DNA from: Pyrrhosoma nymphula | Lineage: Eukaryota; Arthropoda; Insecta; Odonata; Coenagrionidae | Reading direction: 5' to 3' | DNA length: 64,000 nucleotides | NCBI GenBank assembly: GCA_963573305.1 | Contig: OY754327.1 | Location: 55,916,244-55,980,243, forward strand | Shown: positions 22,100-33,009 of the stretch, piece by piece | Layout: the number at the start of each line of letters is the position of its first letter | Position numbering within the stretch: the stretch's first letter is position 1 | Position numbers and translations under genes: made by a program | The notes under the pieces: model-generated | Database searches by the model: none | The model's input: only the letters and a program-made list of their open reading frames with translations | Told to the model about the DNA's origin: nothing

Positions 22100-24384
22100 A
22101 GAAGTTCTTTGATTATTTCAGTACCGTTGGAGTATCGTCCTCTCTCCATGTTTTCATTCCTCAAGCTACTATATTCAAGTACTCATTGTTACCACACTCA
22201 TAACTTTCGAGGAAATTTCCGAGTATATGCGGAAGCATCACAGCGGCCAATGTTCGCTAAAGTGCTCGCCAACTCTGCAGAGATATTAAAGGGAATCCTT
22301 AAATATTGTTGCATGCTACGTAATTATTTTTCAATGGAGTACTTCCCTACTTCAAATCTCATTTGTAAAGGTGTCAGTACGCTACAAATGAATGGTTCCG
22401 TAATAGAATTCTATGGTCAGGACACGTATTCACGGTAAAACGATTTATTAGACGTAGCTCCTCGTCACTCTAACACGAAGCTATCGCGTGGGACGGAGTC
22501 GCCGAGGTTCGCTACATTCAGAGGTGGAGGAAAATTCATTCTGAGAAGGGATGCTCTCCACAGCAGAGTGGGCGGTAGGCTGTGGGAGGAAAGTGAAGGG
22601 CTGGGGAGGAAAAGCGTTTGGATGGGCTCTCTTCAGGGACTGACTTCCCCTATCCCTGAAGAGGGCCTAATAAGAAGAGTACGGGAAGGAAGGGAAGGAA
22701 AACGAGGAGTAAGACAAAGAGGCAATGATTGGATTTCCCTCTCCGGGACCGCATGTGCCTCGTGTCTCGGGAGGAAAAGGGTGGGTTGGTACGAGAGGAG
22801 TAGGGAACGGCTGAACAAAGACGGGAAGATGCGAAAACCTTCAAAAGTAGGAATCTATTTTTCGGCTCCGCCAGGGTGTTGGTGGTCTCGGTGTCCTTGA
22901 CGATAGGAAAAGAGAGTGCCTTTTGCATCCACGTGTACCTAATGTGACGACCCTTTCCCGGAAAGGAGTGGCAAACAGTTGAAGGAGTTTCCGACTGTAA
23001 AAGTACTACACTACGAGGCTCCATTTTCCCCGCAAAAGGTTCCTTCCCCTGCTCGCTCGGCTCATCGTCCCATCAGCCCTGCATCCCTCCCTCCATCTCT
23101 GCTCAATTCTTTACACGAAGAACTAATCACACTCCATCCACCGATTCGAGTCATCCCTCTTACCCGCTTCCAATTAACCTCTTTCGTCGCTAGATCAAAC
23201 CGAAGGCAAAATTCACTCTCGGGGTGCTAATGTAGTCAATTAATCTCGCAGTATTTTGACTAAATCCGTCCGGAGCTTCGCTCTCCATAAAACACTGTTA
23301 TCGCAGACTTTTTGGAGTAAGGTAGAGCGAAAAATCATTTTACCTAGAATTTTATGAATTCGACCTCGTTAAAAAATAAATTCCCATATTTTCAATGGTA
23401 TCAAAATTCAATTGGTTTCATGCAAGATGGAGCCCATTTATAAGAGAGGAGAATGTATCTCTAGTCAATTGTGTCTGGAATGATTATAATATTGTTATCC
23501 CTCCAAATTCTCAATAAGTAATATTATTCAAAGAGAAATAAACGCTTTGATAGCCTCATCCCCAGTACTTTACTGGGAAACGTTGGAAGTCTACAAATAA
23601 GAGTTCCATAAAAAAGCCAATTCATTCTTTTCTTGGTGATTAGTAAAGCAAATGGGTGATAAGCGATAAACCAATGTCAAATGACGAGAAATATATCAAA
23701 AATTTGCTTCAACAACGTCATCATATGAATATCAAAATTGCTTAAGGCAAGGGCCAAAAGCACGTCAAAAGTGAATATACGGGTGCAACGTAAGATAATG
23801 CAGTTAAATAGCTAAAATTTTATCCCACTAATATCCTTCCCACATATCTAACAAATTAAAAGGGAAAATATTATCGTCTCATGTTTACCTGAAGGCCACC
23901 CTGAACGTGAACAATAGCAGTTATTTTGCATCGTAAGAAGTTAAATTATCATGTTTTTCCACTGATCAATGACAAAGTAATTACCTTTTACACGTAAGCA
24001 ATGAATCTCAAGTACTTGTAATCGAAAAGTACCTATGTTTCTCTACGCATTAACCGGATTTATGAAGAAAATCCAAAGTAACGGATTTAAAAAGCAACAA
24101 TCAAATTTAAATGAGGGCTCGGACTATTGAGGTCACTTAAATCTCTAACGGTTTCTTTATAGAAGTTATTCGTAACAGAAAAATACAGAGACAAATAATA
24201 CCACCGTAATAATATTTCAATTAAACGTGATATCAATTGGACACACACTTAAACAACGTCAGGAAGTGAGAATGGGATCTAGAGAGAATTAACACGAGCT
24301 TCAGGCATGAAATATTAGTGCCTCCGTAGATATGCCGTGCCAATGTGGAATTTTATCACGAAATGTAGAGAAATTTTATTTATT
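22100..24384. other. unassigned DNA with a strand-switching island
   Basis: At 22,480-22,830 the plus strand is G/A-rich; at 23,020-23,225 it turns C/T-rich, giving long frames on opposite strands that I regard as compositional. The flanks are plain AT-rich DNA. No gene is recognised. Confidence 0.35.
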
Positions 24385-24430
24385 TACAATCAGCAGTCAT
24401 TAATCTGAAGATTGGTGACTGCTGATTGTA
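24385..24430. repeat. 15-bp inverted repeat
   Basis: The arms TACAATCAGCAGTCA and TGACTGCTGATTGTA are separated by 16 nt. The left arm plus following bases resembles ACAATCAGCAGTCATCAATC at 9,551-9,570, so it belongs to a dispersed sequence and is probably a repeat edge, not a regulatory hairpin. Confidence 0.5.
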
Positions 24431-24439
24431 ATTGATTAA

Positions 24440-26265
24440 CTTTACTAATTGATTAACCACTTTTCTCCTTCATCGCTCAAGACTTAAACATGTCATATAA
24501 TTAGCTGGAATCACTTAATTCTTAGTTCTCAGAAGTGATTCCTCCCATTAACTGTCTTATTATGATTGTTTTCTGGAGGACATCACGCCTTGAAGTGTGC
24601 CCGAAGAAATAATTTCTTAATCGTTTGCATCGATTTTATTCTCAACAATATCTAAAATTAAAAAAGTACTATTCATTTGAAATGATCAACGTTCATTTGA
24701 ACATTAATTAATAAAGTAATTAATATGCTACTTTACGTCATCACCTAAAAAAGTTTGCTTTAATCCTAAAGATTTTTAAAAACCTAGTGATACTGCGTTC
24801 TCAAAAATTGTCCTAAAAATGCAAAATCATAACATCACATAAAAAAAAACTCTATTCAATCAATGACTCAAATGAAAGACTAGGAAGGAAGCAGTACGTT
24901 TCCAACTGCGTTAAAATGATTTTTGCATAGAACATGCCCATGACTGAAGCCAGAAAAAAGGGTAAGACTGCGAGATGATGACATTGTTTCCCACGAGAGC
25001 AGCAACAGTTCATTGATTCTAGATATTTCCTTTTCCCGCCGGTACACATCTGTCTCAGCCCAGCCTCTCCCCCAATTCCAGCCATGCAGGGCTTCTCGCA
25101 TCCTCGGCACTCACTAGTTTTCTCCTACCATTCCCCTACCTCCCCCGTGCTCCCGATACTCTTCCTCACCTTTGGCACAACCCAATTCTGCCGTTCCCCA
25201 TACTAAAACGCGACAAATCTTTCTTATTCGTCTACTCCTTTCCCCGTGACCCACTCTATGAAATAGACACTCCACTGTTTCACCCATACAGGACAAAAAC
25301 AACCAATTTTGACCCTTTATACGGCTTCTAGGAAGTTCATTTTCCTTGAATGACCTCAAATTTTCTCCCCTTAGCAGTAAATACACGTGGTACGAAATCG
25401 TTTGCTCCGGTATGTGATTCTCCGAATGAATCCGTTCAAAATAATCTTTGATGTTACAGTCATTTTATTTCCATGTTTTCCAGCAAGCATTGCCTGAGCT
25501 GTTTTAAAATAAAGTCAGTTTTAATCATCTTTTTGGAAAAAATAAAATAAATCGCGAGCACAAGGACGATCCAGAATGTTCACTTATGCCACATCTATTA
25601 CTGATACATTTCCGACCGCAAGATATATCTCTTTTCATCAGGAAAATGTGATTTGCTACGACAAATTTGACAAAACTCGTGCACAGGGTCAGTAGAGTGA
25701 CCACGCTCATCGTCCCAAAATCTGAGTAGCTAATACTCCAATTAGAAAAACAAACTTCCACTGGAACTTCAGCGGAGAAAAACTTTCATCAATTTCAGAA
25801 AATTTATTTTTTTTAAATTTCATCTTCAGATGAAATGTAAATATTTGGATGGCTAGATGGTGTATTTAGGTGGTGCATTAATTTTAATGTCGTACTTTAC
25901 CTGGTGATAACAAAATGGATTAATATTTTAGGTTTGGACAATAATAAATTTAAGAGCATACCTTCACAACCAACGCTATCTAATGGAGATTTGTCTTTTG
26001 GCCAATAACAGAATAACAGTAGTTGTAAAATACAAGCAATGTAAAAAGCAAGAAATTACGCTGTACTACGGAATTTAGTAAAACGCCATTTTAGAACGTC
26101 AATTTTTATCCTTATTGTCTATTAAGACTTATTTAAATGAGTTGTAAATACATACTGAAGAAAACGGAAAATTTTTATTGTTAACACCTTAGATAAATCT
26201 GAGGCTTTTCCGGCGTATGAGATCTATTCAGGATCTAAGCCCTGGGCGTTCTAAAGTCGATGATG
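24440..26265. other. unassigned DNA
   Basis: A C/T-rich patch lies at about 25,025-25,250. No genes, RNA genes or clear element ends are seen. Confidence 0.4.
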
Positions 26266-26267
26266 AT

Positions 26268-26362
26268 TTATTCAGCCCTGAAGACGATTGACGACTTGAC
26301 CATCGAAACGTCAGCAGCAATGCAGAATTTGACCCGGCGGGGTTCCCGAACAGACCTCAATA
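26268..26362 (+). mobile_element. diverged Penelope-like terminal fragment
   Basis: The landmarks are CCCTGAAGACGATTGACG, then CCATCGAAACGTCAGC, then TTGACCCGG and TTCCCGAACAGA. They follow the same order and spacing as the 3' end of the Penelope-like element at 30.85-30.94 kb (CCCTGATGACGATGACTG, ACATCGAAACGTCGGC, ATCACCCGG, AAACTCGAGAAA). No coding sequence remains. It is clearly a different, older subfamily. Confidence 0.65.
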
Positions 26363-26374
26363 ACTTTAAATAAA

Positions 26375-27370
26375 ATTCCCGTGTAAATGTATCTTCTGTG
26401 AAACAAGAGTTGACAAATAATATTAAACCATTGTGTACACAAAATGTCTCCGTAATTTTCACCCACATTTTAAAGATCTGTTTATTTTGAGCAAGGAGTA
26501 ATCATAAAAATCGAAGATAGCAAGGATAAGTTATAATTAAATGATGCCTTTCTGGGATCATTTCTAATTTTATCGAATAAAATATTCGCAAGTTGCAAAT
26601 TCACGTCCCTGAAACCACTCACTCAAATACGCCGCCGCTTTTAAAATCTCCTTTCGTAAATTACGTTGCGTACTATGAGAAAGGGTTTTATTTAAAAAAC
26701 CAATGAAGTCGCTGGTGCAAGCAGTTTTTGCGCGCTAAGCCTAGAATAGACATGAGAGTGGCAAAAAATACCTGCGCAAGGCGTCGATAACGCAAATTAA
26801 CTCGCCGGAACTCGGTTAGGGCATTCTGCCCTCCGGTTGATCCGTGCGTGAGATCTCTCATGGCAACGTGCGTCGCAGCACAGCATCATCCGACCCCCTT
26901 CACCTTCGTCTCCACCCTCCCCTCTCCCCTCCCTTTCTCTCATTTGCCGGAGCCGTACACAAATTGACTTTCCCCAGCACTTTGAGCGGAAAATCGATTC
27001 CGGAGGCTCACTTTTCTCCGGAACGGAGGGACCGCCCGGAGTCTTTACCCGGAATCATTAGAGCTACCAAGCCTTCGACGGCATGAAGGGCAGGGGATGA
27101 TTTGGGTGGTGGGTGGGGGGGGGGAGGAGAAAGTGAGGAGACTGAGAAGATGAAGAATTTTGGGAATGAGGGAATTCCAGGAGACAGCAGCACAGCCAGG
27201 ATTTGTTTTCCTGTTGCGGGTCTTACACGCCGTTTTATGATAGGCATATTACTACATAGGCTGATGCAGCTCCAAGCCGCTTATCCAAACCTGTATTGGA
27301 GCGCTGAAATAAGTAACAAAAAATATTTACGCGATAATATTAAACACCCATGCCTCAATGTTATGACTCC
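26375..27370. other. unassigned DNA with a GC-rich island
   Basis: From about 26,800 to 27,140 the sequence is GC- and CpG-rich, pyrimidine-biased at first and then purine-biased with a G-run at 27,112-27,123. Opposite-strand frames of 79-93 codons here lack domains. No gene is recognised. Confidence 0.35.
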
Positions 27371-27377
27371 GACTGTA

Positions 27378-27785
27378 CAGTAAGGCGTTGATGCTTGGAC
27401 CCTGACAGAGGCCAATTAGAAGAAGATTCAAGCCTTTGAAAGGTGGCATTTTAAGGATTTCTTAGGTTGATTAAGTGACAAATGAAGAAGTCCTTCACGG
27501 AATGGTTTGTCCACCCGAACTAATGTGGTTTATTCAAATTGTTCATAGCAATAGCTTGGACATTTAATGAGATGATAAGATAATCATCGACTACTTCAGT
27601 TAGCTCTCCCAGGGAAAATTGAAGGAAGACGAGTCACCGGTGGAAGAAGAACTTCCTGGCTTGCCAATCTGAGAAAGTGGTATGGAGCAACATCAGTGGA
27701 ACTCTTCCTAACTGCATCAAGCAAATCAGACATACGCCAGACTTCCGGACCGGAAAAGGCAGAATATCTAGTGTGAGTTGTTGCT
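27378..27785 (+). pseudogene. non-LTR ORF2 C-terminal remnant
   Basis: With frameshifts the plus strand reads DAWTLTEAN, IQAFERWHFKDFL, an LGHLMR-type block, PGKIEGRRVTGGRRTSW and LANLRKWYGATSVELF. This is the ordered C-terminal signature of widespread arthropod LINE ORF2 proteins (WTL, AFE-W-R, KIEGRR--GRRR-SWL-NLR-WYG---ELF). Multiple stops and shifts make it non-functional. The 72-codon frame at 27,677 is only a piece of it plus downstream DNA. It is one of three LINE tails clustered at 27.4-29.8 kb, all in the same orientation. Confidence 0.8.
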
Positions 27786-27837
27786 ACATCTGCGACATCC
27801 AGATGGTCACAATGGCCAGATTGTGTGGACGGGGTAT

Positions 27838-27890
27838 AGAATTAGAGCAGGGGCTATTTTCCTTGCTCCCGTTCATGCATTTTTGCAGTA
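27838..27890 (+). mobile_element. fragment of the Harbinger-type MITE family
   Basis: It shares the string GAGCAGGGGCTATTTT and, a few bases later, GTTCATGCAT and a TTGCA motif with the interior of the complete MITE at 59,413-59,636. Both terminal repeats are missing or unrecognisable here. It directly follows the LINE tail. Confidence 0.55.
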
Positions 27891-27999
27891 CTTAGTTTTC
27901 CGCTTTACATGGTGTAATTTCTACAGCCCCACCCCTCTGTACATCTGATGACGCAAGCTAATAAAGTGGTTTAAAAACTAACGAGGAAGTACTTGATAT

Positions 28000-28140
28000 A
28001 GTGAGTGAGGAGAGGAAACTCCTTGAGGAGATTAGAAGGAGGCAGGGTAGATGGCTGGAACAGATAGTGAGAAGCGAAGGGATGCTGACGGCCGTGATAG
28101 AGGGGGAGGATGTTGGGCAAGTGGGAGAGAGTTGAAAAAT
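28000..28140 (+). pseudogene. non-LTR ORF2 C-terminal remnant
   Basis: One frame reads EEVLDIVSEERKLLEEIRRR, then QGRWLEQIVRSEGMLTAVIE. It matches the block preserved at 43 kb (EEVFDLVGEE, EEIRRR, ILKTVIEGRM) and at 29.6 kb. It is truncated at both sides and belongs to the same LINE lineage. Confidence 0.75.
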
Positions 28141-28149
28141 GAGGATAAG

Positions 28150-29495
28150 CTTCTTAATGATTCTTACTCTCTTCTATTTTCACCGACCTTAGCCGATAGA
28201 TTTCCCTAATAATAATAAAAAACATAATGACTGCTATTAATCTTAGGGGCGTAAGTAAGGGAGATCTTAAGGTCCACTGTGACTTAAGAATTTCGTCTGC
28301 ATGTCAAGACTCATTGCCAAAACTCATGGTACTGGAAATATTTATTCGGAGTGAAATACCCGTTTCTTTCACTTATACGAGAGTTTGAGCTTACAAAATA
28401 CCAGAAGCATTGATAGCTTTCAGGTTTTTTCCTATTATACTTATTTCAGGGAAAACTCACACAGTCTACTTTCATTACCAATAAAAAAATATCTAACCAA
28501 ATAGAATGGTGGAAGTTAATTATGAGTTTGCCTGTAAGTAAAAGTAACGTTTTTACTATGAAGTAACACACATACTTAATGCATTTTTTTTGTATTACTT
28601 TTTTATTTTATGGTCAGCGATGGAGCTGACAGACTCATTTTACACAAAAACAACCTATCTATTACCCAGATTATCAACCGAATCCGATGGAGAAGCAATC
28701 AATCCTGTGACAATTAGGCGGCAGAAGAAGAGTAACGAAGATAGGTGGTTATGGTCAACTTGCATTCCAGATGACGACAAATCGTAAAACGAAATCGTGA
28801 ACATGAGTTCAATACACAGTTAACGCTTAAAGTTGACGCAACGCATAAACCTGGCCTTCAAGTGTCACGTAGGAGGGGGAAGTAAACGGGGCAAACTATA
28901 AAGGGAACAGAGGAAGAGGCCTACGGTTTGGGTGGTCGCAATTTCATTAAAAATCTTTATCCGCCATCCAAAGAGTCCTTCCTTTCCCTTCTGCCCCCAC
29001 CCCAAGAGTACTGCTCTGCCAGGCGAAGAAGGGTGGGCTTAGGGGGAGGTTTTACGGGGAAAATGGGATGGTAAGGGGATGGAAACGCACAAAAGGGGGT
29101 TGAAGGAGAAACCGCTCCCCTTTGGAGAGTGAAATGATGAAAGCGGGGGTGGTGGTCGGGAAATGAGAGGGCGATGTCTGGGAAGGGATGTTTGGGGAGG
29201 GCGAGCGGGCAGGGGCGTGTTGAGGGGGAGGGTTTCGACGGTGGGAGCAGGGTAGCTATGAAGGAAAGACGAAAGGCGAGAGACGAATGAGAGAGAGAGA
29301 GGGAGAGAATGAGGAAGTGACCTGGGGAAGAAGATTGGTGAAACCGAATGGAAGAGGGAAAATGGAGAAGCAAAATGCTTGAAATTGGTGGAGATGAAAT
29401 TATGAAAGTTCGACGATATCGATAAGGAATGGGTAGATATGAATTAAAAAACGTATTATAAGATGCGCATCAGTTAACCCAATCAAGGGCTTTGT
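28150..29495. other. unassigned DNA with a purine-rich island
   Basis: At 28,860-29,400 the plus strand is strongly G/A-rich, including a GA-repeat run at 29,287-29,308. The 138-codon minus-strand frame here is a serine/proline/leucine-rich artefact of that bias. The rest is AT-rich with no recognised feature. Confidence 0.4.
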
Positions 29496-29499
29496 GACC

Positions 29500-29835
29500 T
29501 TGACACAGATGAAAAAAGATTAGAATTAACTGCAGGATTTTGAGATGTAGGTGTGGAGGATATTGGAGAAGGTGAGATGGACGGAAATGAAGAGGAGCGA
29601 GAACGTGATCGGGTGATGAAAGGAAATTGCTAGAGGAAATTAGGAGAAGGCGAAGTAGGTGGTAGGAACAGGTAATGGGAGGCAAAGGCATGCTGAAGGC
29701 CGTGATGGACGAATGGGGGTTGTGTAACAAGCCAAGGAAAAGAAAGAGAAGAATCTTTATTAAAGGGATGAAGATATGTAGGACGTATGCCGAGCTGAAG
29801 AATGGAATAGATCATGAAAACAAGCATCTTCACCT
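29500..29835 (+). pseudogene. non-LTR ORF2 C-terminal remnant
   Basis: In shifting frames it reads DEKRLELTAGFEM, RILEKVRWTEMK, LLEEIRRRRSRWWEQV, GGKGMLKAVMD and a final ICRTYAELKNGID. The same segments occur in the minus-strand copy at 43 kb, including an almost identical CRIYAELKNEI end, so the two are copies of one family. About 40 bp downstream the Penelope-like element has inserted. Confidence 0.8.
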
Positions 29836-29886
29836 CCAAAGTCTTAGAGTAAGTATTTCTCCTTCCATCAAAACATAAATTTACCA

Positions 29887-30077
29887 TGGTGAAGCTTTCT
29901 CGGATTTCCAACCGGGTGATGGTCTCCATGTAGGCCGACGTTTCGATGTCTTACTCAGTCATCGTTATCAGGGCTGATGAAAGGATGTCAATGCTGCTTT
30001 GTTTGTCCACTTATATATCCTAGAGTCGCGAGTTTCGCGGCGCTTGATTAGCCGTGGTGGAGGGAAAGGTGTTGGAG
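29887..30077 (-). repeat. left inverted pLTR arm
   Basis: It is the reverse complement of about 30,750-30,940 with few mismatches over about 190 bp; weaker similarity may extend to about 30,100. It contains the inverted end motif (GACGTTTCGATGTC and then ATCAGGGCTGATG). The first 25 or so codons of the long open frame fall in this arm and are therefore not ancestral protein sequence. Confidence 0.85.
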
Positions 30078-30097
30078 TCTCAGGTGGCTTAGTTCGC

Positions 30098-30859
30098 TTG
30101 GTAAACTATTCTTGTCGGATTGTCGGTGTATTGTTATACCTGAGATCAACCTTCCGCCAAAACGGATACAATAGACGTGACATTTCACTGGCCCTTAAAA
30201 GGGCCTTCAATCCACGGGAGCGCACCACGGAGGAGGAGAAGGAAAAACCATTAGCAAGAGCCTGCTTACCGTATGTATCCTCAGTCTCAGGGAAAATATC
30301 CAGGATACTGGCGAGGCACAAGATTGAAGTGATCCACAAACCACCCGGAAAACTCAGAGAACTACTCGTTACAGCCAAATACCAACTTGGCCTAAAGACG
30401 CCAGGCATCTACCAGGTTCCGTGTGACTGCGGAGAAGTCTACATTGGTGAGACTGGACATACCATAAAAACCAGGCTGAAAGAACACCGGCGGCACCTTC
30501 GTCTAGGACAAATAGAGAAATCAGCCATCGCAGAACACAGCATCTCCATGGACCACACCATCAAATTCGAAGATGCAAGATTACTCGCCCACTCCGGTGG
30601 CTACTGGGAACGAGTAGTCAAAGAAGCCATCGAAATTCGGATGGAGAACCGAAACTTCAACAGGGACCAAGGGTACTCACTCAGTAATGCCTGGAAACCT
30701 ATACTAAAATACGTGAAAGAAACCAGAAAGAAAGCGACCAATCAGGAGGTTCCAATACCTTTCCCTCCACCACGGCCAATCAAGCGCCGTGAAACTCGCG
30801 ACTCTAGGATATATAAGTCGACAAACAAAGCAGCATTGACATCCTTTCATCAACCCTGA
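30098..30859 (+). pseudogene. Penelope-like ORF C-terminus with GIY-YIG endonuclease
   Basis: The frame is open from 29,999 to 30,859 (286 codons), but the ATG at 29,999 lies in the inverted pLTR arm, so the ancestral protein part starts near 30,098. Counting from 29,999, a linker with RQNGYNRRDI is followed by the GIY-YIG domain: GIY at 137-139, Cys142/Cys144 of the CxC typical of Penelope nucleases, VYIG at 147-150, the Arg of TRLKEH at 159, IAEH at 177-180, and the acidic residue of the KEAIEI helix at about 209. All expected catalytic landmarks are present and the domain has no stop. In an intact element this nuclease nicks target DNA to prime reverse transcription. The upstream RT domain is lost. 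The last 35 residues run into the right pLTR. Confidence 0.9.
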
Positions 30860-30940
30860 TGACGATGACTGAGTCAGACATCGAAACGTCGGCCTACATG
30901 GAGACCATCACCCGGTTGGAAACTCGAGAAATCTTCACCA
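30750..30940 (+). repeat. right pLTR arm
   Basis: It is the partner of the arm at 29,887-30,077 in the same orientation as the ORF. It encodes the end of the frame and carries the CTGATGA...GAAAC motif. The 30-nt tail follows, then the target duplication. Confidence 0.85.
30856..30887 (+). ncRNA. hammerhead-ribozyme-like motif in the pLTR
   Basis: CTGATGA is followed by a self-complementary segment (GATG...CATC around an 11-nt loop) and then GAAAC, the order of the hammerhead core. Penelope-like elements are known to carry minimal hammerhead ribozymes in their pLTRs. Here one extra C separates CTGATGA from the stem, so the core is not canonical. The left-arm copy has CTGATAA instead of CTGATGA. 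It is therefore likely weak or inactive. Confidence 0.45.
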
Positions 30941-30989
30941 AGTTAATACGCCAGTAAAGCACTAAATCTTATAAATTTACCAGAAGATT

Positions 30990-32780
30990 ACCAATGATAT
31001 TAATAATGACTTATCCCTGGATTACATCCCTATTCCCGTCCCACCTTAAAAAGGAAAGGGTGAAATAACATTCTCCTGAAAGCGATGAGCAGCGTGGCAA
31101 ACCAAGTGGGTTGGTTGGGCATTCGGCCTCGGAGCGGCGGATCCCGGGGACAAATATGGAAGCCTCTTAGGACACTCATCTCTAAAATACTTGTAGAGCA
31201 GTTATCTAGGAAATAAGTCCTAGAAGAAAACCACTTGTGGCCCAGGGAAAGAAATCGCCTCCCCCCCTCACCCTCCACAGTCTGAACTATGAAATCCTCA
31301 CGATTATTGGCGTCATGCGAGATGAGGACTCCTTTCACCTGCAGTTGGTTTATAACTGAGCGAGTGAGAAAAACCAATATGTTATCATCGCTTCAGCTCA
31401 AGGCAATTCTTGATAAATCTCAGTAATTTTTAATTTTGAAGCACAGGAGTATGTCTACGAAGGCTTACTTATAACAGCGTATAACGTTATAACGTAGTTA
31501 CGACGTAGTTATGAAGTTCTAACATAGTTGCGTATTTAACGATGCGTACGTAGTTACGTACAAAATACTTAACAACGTTCACGTCTAAAAATGATTTATT
31601 CAGGGGGTCAATGAGAGTAACAATATCATTGTTATCAAACTGACAGGACAGAGCCTAATGGCCAAAGGCGGCCAGGGTAAACATACGGCTTCAGAGCTTC
31701 TTTTATTTGAATTGACTGGCTCCAAGAGTTATGGAATCGAGGATCTCAGCAGTAGCAACAGAAAACAAAAGAAGTTTGATATTCGCACGTGCATATAAAG
31801 TTCTCGTTGTATTGCAGGTTTTTCTATAAAATACGTTTCAGTACGTTCTCAAAAGCGATAAAATAATCCTTAAGCTTCAAGAAACTTTGTTATTAAATTA
31901 TTTGAAAATTGTAGAGATGTAAAATAACCTCAGGTTGACAATCAATATATTTACCGATGTAAAAATCCGGCTTATTCCTGAGCATATTGTCTCGTTTACT
32001 GTCGTTTCTGTTAGGATTTTGCTTGTCTGTCTCAACCTGCGTTCACTTCAACAAATTGAATTTTATGAAAAACACTTCCTATCCCGAGGGTTCTGGTCTC
32101 CATTAGAATGGTTTTCAAACGTTTTTGCAGCTCAGCTCCCGGAACGAGGATGCGAATTACTCTCCGGTAACTTAATATAATTCGTAAATATATCGTGTAT
32201 TTTTTAGGTAGTGAATAACATAGACTGCTTCCAAACTTCCTTCGTTATTTGTTGACCAGGTTTTAAGAGACAACTGTTATTAAATCAAAGACTTATACTT
32301 CTAAAAAAAAACTTTCATCCCGTTGTATTGGATTAAAAATTCATCCGAATAGCTTCCTGAAATCTAGGAGATAATTCCATTCGTTCCGTCCTCTAAAGCC
32401 CATAATCACTTGCGGGCAAAAAAGAAATAACAAGAAAGCAGCGGAAAAAAGGAATATTTTTCTTTATTTGGTAGAAATTAATAGGTAACGTCGACTCATA
32501 TAATACGAGTATATAATATAATATAATATATATCCGCGGAAGACTTCGTAGCAATAGGTAACGCCGCTGATATTCACAACATCAGTGCGCTGTGGAGAAC
32601 ATGAAAAAGTGGGATTCAATACATTATTAGTAAGCAAATAAGTCAAATCGACCGCTAAATATATTTCTAATGATTATCCTGTGACAAAAATCACCAAATA
32701 TTGATAATTATTTGACAGCATTATAATGAGATAGCCCTGACATGACAATTACCAATCAGTTTAAAGTAAAGATTAACCCA
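30990..32780. other. unassigned DNA with a degenerate tandem patch
   Basis: A stretch at about 31,470-31,560 repeats ACGTAGTTA-like words (ATAACGTAGTTACGACGTAG). A short (TATAA)n run lies at about 32,508-32,530. No gene or RNA is recognised; the 115-codon minus frame at 31,030-31,377 has no visible domain. Confidence 0.4.
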
Positions 32781-32781
32781 T

Positions 32782-33003
32782 ATTGTCAATGAAACCAAAG
32801 GAATATTAACTCCTATGCATGCATTTTGGTCATCCAGGTGACCTTCGACAGAAGGAGTTAACGTCTTGTAAACACGTGCGAGTTGTCCGAGGTTTACTGA
32901 ACCACGGACGTTTTTACAAGATTTTAGCTGTCCCTGTAGATGTTCACCTGGATGACCAAAATGCATGCATAAGAGTCAATATTCCATTGGTTTCATTGAC
33001 AAT
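32782..33003. mobile_element. 222-bp fold-back MITE with 60-bp TIRs
   Basis: The left arm (ATTGTCAATGAAACCAAAGG, through TGCATGCATTTTGGTCATCC) and the inverted right arm match over about 60 bp with three differences. Pairing resumes inside the element (CTTGTAAA...TTTTTACAAG, with CGAGGTTTAC in the loop), so most of the element can fold into one hairpin. This explains why two opposite frames both begin MHFGHPG. No clear target duplication is found and the superfamily is unknown. Confidence 0.75.
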
Positions 33004-33009
33004 TTAGAT

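Larger units (their letters stand above)
29887..30970 (+). mobile_element. Penelope-like element, 5'-truncated, with inverted pLTR arms
   Basis: The 1,084-bp insertion is flanked by identical 12-bp copies of ATAAATTTACCA (29,875-29,886 and 30,971-30,982). An arm of about 190 bp at each end (29,887 to about 30,077 and about 30,750-30,940) is repeated in inverse orientation with high identity. A 30-nt extension (30,941-30,970) follows the right arm. Between the arms lies the C-terminal part of the element's ORF with a GIY-YIG endonuclease domain. Inverted pseudo-LTRs, a short one-sided tail, variable-length target duplications and a GIY-YIG nuclease are hallmarks of Penelope-like retroelements. 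The reverse transcriptase domain is absent, so this copy cannot move by itself, but it looks young. Confidence 0.9.

Noticed and set aside
28957..29373. 138-codon minus-strand frame
   Set aside because: It is the antisense of a purine-rich stretch with GA repeats, and the product is repetitive S/P/H/L.
29999..30100. ATG at 29,999 as the true start of the GIY-YIG protein
   Set aside because: It lies within the inverted pLTR arm, so the first codons are antisense of the right pLTR and not ancestral protein.
32721..33007. Two opposite ORFs both starting MHFGHPG as related genes
   Set aside because: They are the two arms of the 222-bp fold-back element read outward.
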